Origin: Protea cynaroides
Taxonomy: Eukaryota; Streptophyta; Magnoliopsida; Proteales; Proteaceae
NCBI GenBank assembly: GCA_028583415.1
Contig: CM053272.1
Span: forward strand, 43,144,699 to 43,208,698
Length of the DNA: 64,000 nucleotides
Direction of reading: 5' to 3'
The notes below the pieces were generated by a model. That model was given only the letters and a program-made list of their open reading frames with translations, was not told the origin of the DNA and did no database searches. The translations under genes and the position numbers were made by a program. Of the stretch, positions 11,161 through 22,119 are shown one piece after another; position 1 is the first letter of the stretch; the number at the start of each line of letters is the position of its first letter.

Positions 11161-11829
11161 TTTAATTTAAGAATTAAAAAAAAAAAAAAAAAGCTGAAAA
11201 CCCCAAATCAAAGTTGAAAAATAAAACAAATGGAAGAATTGAATGTAAAAGACGGATCAATGGGAAGACATTAGGAACATAAGAAAAAACCAGAGAAAGA
11301 ATCAAAAGAGAATTCAAAATGTTTATGAAGAGAAGAAAAAACTAGAGAGCAATATGCCCCTTTTTGTTTATGAAGAGAATCCAGATTTTTTTTCTTCTTC
11401 TTTTGGGCTTATTTGATGCATGATGCGAAATCTTGGGGCTCCAATTTTGATCAAATTTATTTAATCAATGTTAATGGTGTTTAACACCTTGTTTGCTTTG
11501 TTTGTTTTCCTTTTAAAGGGATCATTACTCTTAGATTCTGAATACGTTGGAGTCCCATTTGTAGACTATGATCGTCTTCATAGACTCCGATCATTCCCAT
11601 GGTTAAGTGAAAAGGAAAGAGAGAAATAGTAAATGTAAGTTTCAATACAAGGACAAATTAGTAAATCAACATAATTTTTTAATTTTTCAATTTATAATAT
11701 GAGGGGTAAAATTGTATTTCAACAATTTTAGTGATTTCCGTCAGTTAAGTGGACCTAGGTGATGTTTTTGCATTCTTGTGAGTGTAGATGATGTTAGCAA
11801 TCCTCGATGGAGTGTAGAAGAAATTTTTT

Positions 11830-13235
11830 CTATTTAATTTCTAGTTTGCTCTTCCATCGGATAAAATCGACCTTTTGAAATCCAAAAGTGGATCCAATTG
11901 AGACAATTGATTTAGAATAATATCATTCAGGTCATCATGACAATTGACAACCCAATAACGAGTTAGTTTAGTAATCTGCTACTATTTATCATAAGAATCA
12001 AGTTAAAATTTCTCCTTTTACCAAAAGGAAAAAAGTTAAATTTTCAAAAATGGTTTATAATCCAATTGTATTTTTTATTATAATCCAATTTTTTTATAGG
12101 CAGTCCATCATGATTTTATAATGACCAATTACGGGTGAAGTATCTGATTTACCCTCAAAACAAAAAAACAAAGTATATATAGTCTTTTCCCTCCTCTTCT
12201 TCATTTCACTCCTGTACAAAGCAGCATTTGGTTCAATCTTTTTCTTTGTCCACTCCCTGCTCTATTCTCTCTCCCTTTTCTAGTGTCTGGTTCTCGAATT
12301 TATTTATTTATTTATTTATTTTTGGTATACCAACCATTAAATAATTTAATTACCTGGCTAAGGTTCAGCTAGTTTGGTAAAACTGTGGTCAATGGTAATG
12401 TAGAAATATGGTCATTATTCATTTCTATGATGTTCATTTTATACACATAATGGATTTATGGATCAGTGATATCTTTGTCTGGATTGTAGATTGCCTAGTC
12501 AAGACTAATGGGAGTAAATTTTGGCTCTTAATTTACCTCTCCCAGTTGACTCCAGGTATGCAACAGCCAAAATTGGCATATCCATATTCATCCAGATTGG
12601 CATCCATCAAAAGCCTTGATCTTAGGTCTCTATGTAACTCTGGGTTCTCAAATGGACTAAATGCATTACCACACAACCATAAATCCAAGTTAAAATTTAA
12701 CATGTAGGTGTGGGAAAAGAATGAGTTGATCGTGTGTTTTTATCTTGCTTCCCATAAGGATAAAATCGATAGATGAAAACCCCCAAAACCCTAAAAATTG
12801 ATAGCTGAGATTTCAGGTTTTCTAATGCATGCCGGTGTTGATGGTTATTAGAATTGATGCGTGCCAGAGTAACGGTTGAAACTCGCCGGAGAAAGGATTC
12901 ATTGCTTGCTTGATAATCGCTAGAGATGAGAGATGACTCTACTCGTTGGAAATGAGAGATAGTAATGAGAGATGTTGGAAGTTCATGACGGAAGTGATTT
13001 TTTAAGTGAAACAAAAAAAAAGTTAAATAAGTCATTTAACAATGGAAGTGATTTTTTGCTGACTAATCATTCAGGGGTAAACTTGTCTATTATTTATTAA
13101 GTTTAACACTGTTAAAAAAAAATAATTATAATTATTTGAAATCTTTAAGAGGCAATTGAAACTCAGGCAAAAATCTAGGGAGAAAATTTTAATTTTTCCA
13201 ATAAAAAAATTGGATACTAATGAGCATTAAAATTG
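11830..13235. other. intergenic, no gene recognised
   Basis: No supported gene. The ORFs of about 100 codons at 12408-12707 (+) and 12697-13035 (-) show no domain or codon-use signal. A (TTTA)n run of about six units lies near 12300-12321. Confidence 0.4.
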
Positions 13236-13464
13236 GGATCCACATGCCTGAGTTTGGGCGGGAGACTTGACAGTCAGGATGGATGGCCGCCACCTAGCTC
13301 TCGAGTGGATCCGAGTCTTCCATCCGAGTCGACACCCCTGTCGGCTCAGTTTGTTGGCTCGAGTGTCGATTCGAATGAAAGACTCGAATCCACCTGAGAA
13401 TCACGTGGTGGCCATCTATCCAAACCATCAAATCTCCTATCTAAACTCAGATGAAAGACGATTT
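13236..13464. mobile_element. palindromic MITE, long subtype, diverged copy 3
   Basis: The left half (ggatccacatgcctgagttt, then ggatggatggccgccacct) pairs with the right half (ggtggccatctatcc, then aaactcagatgaaagacgat). The core words GATGGCCGCCACCT and TCGAGT.GATCCGAGTCTT match the copies at 14369 and 43050. Divergence is higher and the ends are approximate, and no clear target duplication remains. Confidence 0.65.
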
Positions 13465-14360
13465 CTATACTTACAATTGGATCGTTACCGCAGGATCCCC
13501 ACTTATGAACTTTATATAGTCTTTGACACTATTTTATCAGAAAATGACACGTAGATTTAGGAACACTCTCTTTTTCTTTTCTTTTCTAATGCTTAGGAAT
13601 GGTTACAGTTGTAGACAACCGTGTGATCATCTCAGCTGGAAGATTTCCGATTGAGAGCGATTCTCTCCAACCTCAGTTATACCAGTCATGGTATCTACCA
13701 TTAATCACATTCAGATCCCACGGTTATGATTCATCCATCATACTTAGGCTACTGTCTCCTTAGAATTTTTCTTTTTTTTTTTTTTTTTTTTTTGGATAAA
13801 ACTGTTTCCTTAGAACTTAAGGATTCAGAAGTACGAAACTATTAGAACAGATACTTCCCTATTCCAGTAAGATCGATTAAAAGGGGAACAACACAAGTGA
13901 TCACTCAACCCCCTAAGGGAGTAGTTGAGTCAGTAAGGAACTTACCCCAAGGGAGTAGTTGAGTCAGTAAGGAACTTACTTTTAGCCCAGGGCCACTGAA
14001 CACGGGTTTCTTATTGTTCTTGAGACCACTCATCACGGGTGCAAGTGGTATTTCTTTCTATTATGGGTGTAAATAGAATGACCTGATCCATACAATTATG
14101 GGGTCAAGATGAAACCGCGGGATTAGTCGGCCAAAAATCGGCACCAATGATCACTCTGTGATTATCACATCCAATTTATGATCACAATTTATGACAGGAT
14201 AGCTGGCAAATTGTTACTCCTGCATTTTGTGTGGTGAAGTCTGAGGTGGCGTGTTGATATGAGCTCTGGTGTGTTGATCGCGGACATGTGGATCCAAAAG
14301 AAGAGTAGTACAACAACCCTTTCATACGGAAAAGCTCCGTGGGATCCACACTGACTCCTT
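13465..14360. other. intergenic, no gene recognised
   Basis: A poly-T run lies near 13768-13792. A perfect tandem duplication of a 34-bp unit (aagggagtagttgagtcagt...) lies at 13915-13982. No gene is seen. Confidence 0.4.
13915..13982. repeat. 34-bp tandem duplication
   Basis: Two nearly identical copies of aagggagtagttgagtcagt plus 14 bases, spaced 34 bp apart. Confidence 0.85.
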
Positions 14361-14368
14361 CACTTTTT

Positions 14369-14578
14369 GGATTCAAATCGTCTCCTCCCTGAGATTTAGG
14401 AGGATGGATGGCGGCCTGGATGGATGGCCGACATCTGGCTCTCCAGTGAATCCGAGCCCTAGCCGATAAACTGAGCCTACAAGAGTGTCGGCTCAGATTC
14501 ACCCTAGAGCCAGATGTCGACCATCCATCGAGGCCGCCTCCCCTCCTCCCGAATCTAGGGAGGAGACGATGTGGATCC
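14369..14578. mobile_element. palindromic MITE, long subtype, copy 4, upstream of the SDR gene
   Basis: This 210-bp inverted repeat begins GGATTCAAATCGTCTCCTCC and ends with the reverse complement of GGATCCACATCGTCTCCTCC. The arms are about 95 bp and roughly 85% identical by eye. The direct repeat CACTTTTT (8 bp) flanks it at 14361-14368 and 14579-14586. Its right end lies about 245 bp upstream of the SDR start codon, so it may lie in that promoter. Confidence 0.88.
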
Positions 14579-14822
14579 CACTTTTTAAGTCTTCTACAAA
14601 ATGTAAAGACAACACAAAATGTAAAGACAACACATACCCAACATTAACAAGAAAAGAGAGTGAGACTCAGAAACTTCTAGTCTCAAGATGCAGGAGCTGG
14701 TCATCGTGCAGCACGCAGAAACCGCCGACGGGAAGAAAGTCGCCGGAACCACTCCACTCACCACCATTTCTTAAACTCTCTAAATAGAAGATTTAAACTC
14801 CTCAATCGTCTTCCCTGCTAAG

Positions 14823-16271
14823 ATGCGCAACAAGGGGACTGCCGTCTCTCCCAGAGGCATCGCTGCCATAGTCGGCGTTGGACCAAAGCTTGGCCGCTCC
14901 ATCGCCCGCAAGTTCGCTCATGAAGGCTACACCGTTGCCATTCTCTCTCGAGACCTTGGTATTGAAAATTGTAATTATCTTATATAGACCTGAAAATTTA
15001 TTTATTTATGTAATCCTTTATGATGATGATATGTGTAGGGAGACTGTCAAGATTTGCAGACGAGATTGCAAGGGAAGAGAAAGCCCAGGTATTTGCCATT
15101 CGCATTGATTGCTCTGACTCTCGAAGTGTTACAGAGGCATTCGAAGGGGTTCTCTCACTTGGGTTCGTGGAAGTTCTAGTGTATAACGCATACCAGCCAG
15201 CATCATGGCAACCCACCAGTATCACCAACATCCCAATCGATTCCTTCCAGAAATCCATTGCTGTCTCCTCGGTTGGACCTTTCCATTGTGCCCAACAGGT
15301 ATTTGTTATGATAATCCTCAGTCATTGGAATTTTCTTTTCTAATCAATATTTATCCTGACATGGGCCTTCTTTTCTTTTGGGTTTCTGAGAAAAGGTTCT
15401 TCCGGGTATGGTGGAGAGAGGGAAAGGGACAATTCTGTTCACTGGTTGCTCTGCTTCTCTCAATGGCATTGCTGGTTTCTCTGATTTAAGTAAGTAATTA
15501 TAACTATTCCTTTTCTTTCTTTCCGATTTTCTCCTAAAAAAATCGTTGAAAACAGAACTAAGAGATTACTGTTGGGAATAGTCCCAGGTTCAAATCCTCT
15601 TATAAATCCACTAGCTTTTCATTCACCATGGGCATAAATCAATACATCGGTGTTATGTGTATAATAAACTACACATGTATCAATACATGGATATTGTGCA
15701 CAGTAAAACATGGTTACTGGATTTCTTTTCTCATGCCAGTACGACGGACATGACAGGATTTCTATTTGTCCCTCATTATTTAGAGAGTGTATGTGAGAAT
15801 CCATCCATTTATTATATCGAACTTTTGAGATGAGAATTTAACAATTACGATCAACACAGGTTGTGGGAAATTCGCCCTGAGAGGACTGTCGCAATGCTTG
15901 GCGAGAGAGTTCCAGCCTCTGGGAATCCATGTCGCTCATGTTATCATCGATGGCGTCGTCGGCGCTCCTAAGTTAGTTTTAATATCTCAAAACAGAGGAA
16001 TTTACAAATGGGTTACTGATTTATTAAATGAAAGATCACTAACAATTGAGTTTGGGTGGGAAACAGATGGACAGCATCAGCATCAACATCAACATCAACA
16101 TCAACATCGCAGAGATGGTCGCAGCAAAGTGGAGGAGGAGGAGGAGGAGGAGGAGAAGGGTCGATGGATCCAGATGGATTAGCTCAGACCTACTGGTATT
16201 TGCACGTCCAGGACCGAGCTGGTTGGACTCAGGAGATTGATATTCGATCACCCTACCAGAGATTTTTCTGA
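14823..16271 (+). CDS. short-chain dehydrogenase/reductase (SDR) family protein, five exons
   Basis: Exons are 14823-14958, 15039-15298, 15396-15489, 15860-15971 and 16067-16271. Together they make 807 nt, 268 residues. All introns are GT-AG and the phase is continuous. The start codon opens MRNKGTAVSPRG, followed directly by the Rossmann beta strand IAAIVGVGPKLGRSIARKFA (about residues 13-32, the glycine-rich nucleotide loop). Next come VAILSRD, then VLVYNAYQP (the NNAG-like strand), LPGMVERGKGTILFTGCSAS and CGKFALRGLSQCLAREFQPL. The catalytic lysine is present (CGK), but the position four before it, normally Tyr in YxxxK, is Leu (DLSCGK). The C-terminus has an ST-rich, Q- and G-rich low-complexity linker, then MDPDGLAQTYWYLHVQD. 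Substrate unknown; probably a cytosolic or organellar oxidoreductase or an inactive relative. A palindromic MITE lies upstream. Start choice rests on homology of the N-terminus. Confidence 0.85.
16075..16109. repeat. (CATCAA)n-type repeat in the last SDR exon
   Basis: Repeated catcag/catcaa hexamers encode the alternating Ser-Thr tract. A (GGA)n tract encoding poly-Gly follows at about 16130-16155. Both are in the coding frame and likely vary in length between individuals. Confidence 0.85.
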
Positions 16272-18992
16272 AATTAATTCCAGTTTCTTCTATGAATTGT
16301 TTGTTGTATGATGATTGATTGATATATGTTTGTTTCAATCATGCATTTGTAAAAACTTCATCTTGTATTGAGATTTGAGTGTTATTATATGATTATGATA
16401 TACAGAAAAAGAGAGAAAAAGTGTAGGCAGTTTGTCAATTTGGGAGTTGGCGGTTAAAATCAAAGTTGCATTATGGCATTATTGCATTATTGCATTATTG
16501 GCAGGAATAGGATTCCAGAATCACCACACTTGTTTTCTTCCTCAATCCAATATAGTGGGAAGGCGGAAAGAACAAAGTTCATGGACGGAAGGGATGAAGG
16601 TTGGGTGGGGGGGGCTGTGAAGAGAGACCAATGGGAGCGAGAGAAAGTACATGGATGTTAAGGCGTCTTCGTGTCGCCATTGAGGACACAATTAGTAACT
16701 TTCTTGCTGTTTCCACTTCTGTAGAATATCTTGCCACTTGGTCTTGGAGTGATCGAGAGAGAGAGAGAGAAGACATAAAGACAGGGAGGTGTGGGGCCGT
16801 GGAGTATTTTTCTTCATATTCTCCTGATGAGGAGCTGCCGGCATCTCACAAGCTCTTATCTAATGAAAGAATTTCTGTTTTACTAAAAAAAAAAAAAAAA
16901 TAAAAAAAATCTAAGATTGTCAATTTCAGGCCTTGGATCAGTTATGGATGGAGACGGATTTGTTCAATTATTAAATATTCTGGACTAGTTGGATTTTAGG
17001 TCTGAAACTATTATTAAGTAGTGTGAGAGAATGAATGAAGCTTAACATAGTAAGTTTGAAATGGTAAATATTCGGGTACAGATGTCTACATGTATAAAAT
17101 GTAACTAGATTTCAATGCAGTTAAAAAATCATACGAAATTAATATGTATGTGTTTAATATGTGTTTAACACAACTTTTTTTTTATTGAAAATACGAATAT
17201 ATATTCATTATGCGATAGATATCTACATCATTCGATAAATAGAATAATAACATATAAATACAAATTTATATACAAACAAAACTTGCAATTCATGAAATTC
17301 ACATAAAATCATCATCTCATTAACATAAAACATGTTTAAAGTTAGAAGGGTTCATTCAGTAGTTGGGTTTCAAGGACTTGGGGAAAAAATTGAAATGTTA
17401 AAAAAGAAAATGAAAGAGACTGAGGGGGGGAAATTTTTTTTGTTTTTATTATTCTCATTTTTTTTTTCATGTTTAATAATACAATACGTGTTTAAAACAT
17501 GTTTAATATGTTTAAAAAATATGATCTTTTGAGAATCTATGCAATAGTTTGTATAAAAAAAATTTAAAAAAAAAAAACGTAAAAGATGTTTAAAAATTTG
17601 GGACTCATATATTTTGCGTATTAAACGCTAATTTATTAACTATGGTTTAGACCAAACAAGTAAAACCCTAAAGTTAAAAACGTAAAACATTAAAGCATCT
17701 TTTACTCCTTTTTCATTTCTTGAGTCTTCTTTTCGTTTCTTCCGTTACCGTCTTCGTCTACACATGAGTGATTCTAATAATAACATTTTACAATTCTACA
17801 ACAAGGTATCTAATCTACAACATGAGAACAAATATGGATTTGAAATTCAACATCTCTCTATTTTTATTTATACTTTGGCATGAACCTACTACAGCCCATT
17901 AGCATAAAACAGATTATAGACCGTGTCCATGCCTTACCGTCGAGGAACCGATTATGACTCTTATCAATAGTGTCAAGTTGGTATTTTTTTATCTTCCCTC
18001 TCATCTTTCTTTTTCACACTGTTTGATTGGTTGCTCGCTGGCGTATCTATGATTGTTTTAGACAGCCGCCACGAGGTGGAACCCTACCAGTTTATTTTTT
18101 GTTCTTCTACCCAAAAAATAAAGTTTATTTCTTGTTCTACAGTATGACCTGTTTAGAACAAGGATTGAGGGATCGGCCTGGATCAAACCGTCTGGATCGC
18201 GATTGGGATCGGCATTAGGCACAGAGCAGCATGGTTGGGATTGGGCTTAAGGAAAAAGAAGTGCAGCATGTGTCCTCAAACCATGATGTAGAATGGTGTG
18301 AACTCTATAAAAATTGTCAAGAATCGGTGGAAAATCGGATTGAATTGGAATCATGCATGAGGAATCAGCTTATCCAATTTTCGATTTCGATTCTTCAAAC
18401 CAATGTCATGTCACAATTTAGTTGGTGTTCAAATCTTATGAATTATGAATATGTTGTTGTTAGTTTTTAGTTTGTAAAGTTTCAGCTCAAACCAGGGATT
18501 TAGAGATAGGATTGGATCGAATCGATTAGAGCCGATCCCATGCAGGTAGCAGCTCGGCAAGGTTGGTATGATAGTGACTCGGACGTGTCAAGGCATTTTT
18601 TGGGATATTGGGAGTATTGGGACCAATCCAAGGTCAATGCCCTTTTTTCTTTTTTCTTTTTCTTTTTTTTTTTAATTAAAATCACTTCCCACAGGTTCTT
18701 CCTCTTAAATTTTGTTCATTGGAGCCTTTTTTTTTAGTATTGAATAAAAATTCTTATAGATAAAATAAGTACAAAAATTAAGATTATACTTCAAATTTTT
18801 CATTTGAAATTTGGCCAATGAGATGGGAAAAGAATCCTTTTCATAACATGGGTCCACCCCAAAATGTCAGATCAATTTGCTTGCCAAATGGCAAGTTTCA
18901 AAGTTCACCAAGCTTTGTGAACATTGTTTGTCCCCTCTTTGTTTTGCATACAAACTTAGGACTTGCATGCGATTCCTTCACAAGAAGCCTCA
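16272..18992. other. intergenic, no gene recognised
   Basis: The SDR 3' UTR probably occupies the first 100-150 bp. A gcattattgcattattg repeat lies at 16475-16501, a GA run at 16755-16770 and poly-A near 16885-16900. Short ORFs (for example 16601-16903, 18231-18470) lack domain evidence. Confidence 0.4.
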
Positions 18993-21900
18993 TCACCTCC
19001 TAGGTCTCCAAACCCAGTTCCCAGGGGGCATGAAATTGGCATTGAACTGGTATGCATGGAAACCATAGTTTGGATGAAAATTACCTCCTTGTTCCACAGA
19101 AGAGGTCACATTCCTCCCACCAATCTGGAATCCAGAATCTGGGTATGCTTGGAAACGATGGTTTGGATGTAAACTACCACCTTGGTCCACAGAACAATTC
19201 ACATGCCTCGCACCAATCTGAAATCCAGAATCTGGGTATGCTTGGAAACGTTGACCACCTTGGTCCACAGAACAGTTCGCATGCCTCACACCAATCTGGA
19301 ATCCAGAATTTTGGTATGCATGGCTTACTGTAGGTACCACTGGCATTTGATTTGTGCGATCATGGAAAGGTGCAAATGTCATTGCATTTGAAGGAGCTCC
19401 AGCCTTGTTATCTTTGGTTTGATTTTGCTTTTTTTGTCTTTCCATTTCAGCTGAAGCTAGAAATTCTTGGTTTCTTCTTCTCATGGGAGATCTTGCGTGA
19501 TGGGACTGTTTCCTCTGCTTACTACCTAATATCACCAGTATTAGAATTGACATGATTTTGCACACCAAATTAAGAGTTAAGACACATGAAGATGCAAACC
19601 TTGTTTTGCAGGTCTTGCTGTATTCTTCATTGCTCTAACACGCCTTGCTTCTGCGCCTCTTCTGTGCTTCTCGGCAAGAATCTTGGATCTCTCTTCTTCA
19701 TTATCCCATCTCTAGAATAAAAAAAACATTACAGTAGTAGAACTTGTTTTGGTTGTAGGTTTAAGAATGAATACATTTTCATCTTTCCATAGATCATATG
19801 CTAGTAAACATAATTTATAGAGGTTCCAATCTGAATAAGAAAAAAAAAAAAAAAAAAAAAAACCTTTGGCTGTGTTTAGTATGTGTTCTTAGACATACAT
19901 TCTCAGGATGAGGACTGAGCTAATATAGAATGACAGTGGGTTAACAAGTGAAGTATAACTTCCATTCGGGGTTCAAAATGTAGAATAGGCTAAAAAGCAT
20001 TTTCCAGATCATTCCATGATCCAAGACGAGAATACATATCAAACATTAGTGTACGTTTTTTATCATCTTAGAATGTATTCTTGACCTAGAACACATACCA
20101 AACACAGCTAGCAACTTACCTGTCGAAAAGTCTTCATTTTGTAGAGGTAACGGCCCTTCACAAGCAAAGGAAACATTGGAGGTAATCTCTTGAAACCATT
20201 GCTCCAGAGTACTTCAACCTTCTCAAGTACATAAACTGCAATTACTAGCTTGATGATACATGGGGACACTTATAACAAGTTGACACACCTACTAAAAGGG
20301 TCCACAAAGCAAGGAAATCTCCTGTAAATTTTCCTACTTTTTCAATGTAATTTTTTTGCAATCTACGTTATCACAAACAGTGGGAAATCCTATTTTACAC
20401 GAAAATTTCTCTTTTCCCACCATTTTAAATTGAAACAAATAGAGCCTTGAGAGGATAATATATATAGAGCTGGTTTGATGTTTGGTAAAACGGATCTCCT
20501 TGACAGTGGAACATACTTTCAAAATTCACAACACTTAATCTTACCGTGAATGTATGTTGCTGTTTTGCAGCACCATAACTTTCCTTCACAATCCTTCCAG
20601 CAATAGTTCGCTTTCCCAAAAGATTTCTACCCCTCGTCACTTTCTCATTTCTGTTTGAATCAGAAGCTCGAATTAACAAAATTTAGGTCCAGCCTGGGAA
20701 ACGAAACAGATTAGGAATTGTAAGACAACAAGAAGGATCTGAAAACCTCAAGTACCTCTCATGAACCTTTTGTGTAAACAAGACAACATCACCTGTACAG
20801 GCATCACCTGCAAGGGTAGAATGTATTGTTTTACCAATAATGATGCAACTAAGTCTATAAGAGATGAAAAAGAACAAATAAAAAGAACAGAAAAGAAATA
20901 GCACTCTACCTGTGCAGTTAATGAAAAAGGATGATCTTGGATATAGTTTCTCACCCTCTCCCTCATTTACCCTGAGAAATGAAAATAATGCAGTGATAAT
21001 GTTTTCAAAGTAAAAGAAGGGTCCACAAAGGCGTCCAAAATGTCCTAAGGTGCAAGCTAGGTTGAAGCAAAGCACAAATTTTCATCCAAAAAAAAAAATC
21101 TAGACAGTACTACTTGAAACAAGCAGGGAAAAGGTGTAAAATAGCTAGCAAGTCAGAGACAAAGAAGTCACCAGTAGTCTGGAATATATTATTTTACTAA
21201 TATGAATAATCAACTACTAGACCAAAACAATAAAAGTTCACTACTGACTGCAAAACATGAAATTAATGAAATTGCTACCACATGTGGAAGTATGAAAAAA
21301 TGAAGATTGATTTTCCAGGTCCACTATAGGCCATGGGGATCATTAGCCTTCAACCATATCTGATTGAGTATGATATCATGAATGCAACCCCCAATAATAA
21401 ACCATAAAATCATCATCATCACCATCTCTCCACATCTTTAAATTAAAGTCTATCATCATCTTTCTACATTATCTATATTGTACTCTTGTATCTATGCTAC
21501 CATTTTTAACAGAACCCAACACTCCATATCCATCAAAAAATTTTATATCCATCCATCAATAAACGCAACAAAAATTTATCCTCATCTATATATCATCCAC
21601 TACATAAAACTAGACCCACCTTTTAAAATTCAAGTTAATATAGGTTTGGCTGAGGGTCCTAAATTAAAATGGGCCATACTCACCTGCTTGGTAATTAATT
21701 ACTACTCACAACCAGATACTGAATCCAGGGCAAGCTAGGATTGAGAATACTATGATCTGAACTTCTTCCAGGCTGGATCTAAGATGGGGTCAGCTGATTC
21801 AACATATTACCCCTCTTCCAGACAGAAGACTCCTTTTTCTGGTGTGGAAATTGATTGAGCAAGAAACGAACAACCATTCTAACCCCTAAGTAAATATATG

Positions 21901-22086
21901 TTCATTCAAGGAATCCTTGACATTGCAGGTGGGAACTATAAAGAGTAAACTCTGCGTTTCCACAAATTTTCCATTACCAAGCAAAAAAAAAATGAAAAAA
22001 AGATTGAACATGAACTTCTGGGAGACAATGTACTCTTCAAGAATGAAATGTATTTCAACAAACTTTTCCCACCACCAACCACAAAA

Positions 22087-22119
<33 letters not shown>

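Larger units (their letters stand above)
10180..11829. mobile_element. Pack-MULE-like element carrying a GH3 fragment, copy B
   Basis: The left end (10188-10245) and right end (11700-11829) are inverted versions of each other and match the element at 55657-57062. Shared features are gcaaaaacatcacct-type subtermini and catcatctacac. Both elements also share caaagaagtttactcc(at/gt)c and a gaggggtaaa....cagttaagtggaccta right subterminus. The right tip is well preserved (gtgtagaagaaattttttc), but the left tip is degraded, so the target duplication cannot be read. No transposase is present. The interior contains a piece of a GH3 gene (10985-11160) and simple tandem repeats (10570-10862). Family placement follows from copy C, which has a perfect 9-bp duplication. 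Confidence 0.75.

Noticed and set aside
15575..15605. B-box-like ggttcaaatcc suggesting a tRNA gene
   Set aside because: No matching A box or foldable acceptor and anticodon arms nearby; it lies within SDR intron 3.
16039..16338. Minus-strand ORF with poly-Leu and Met-Leu repeats
   Set aside because: Antisense of the SDR last exon's CAT and GGA repeats.
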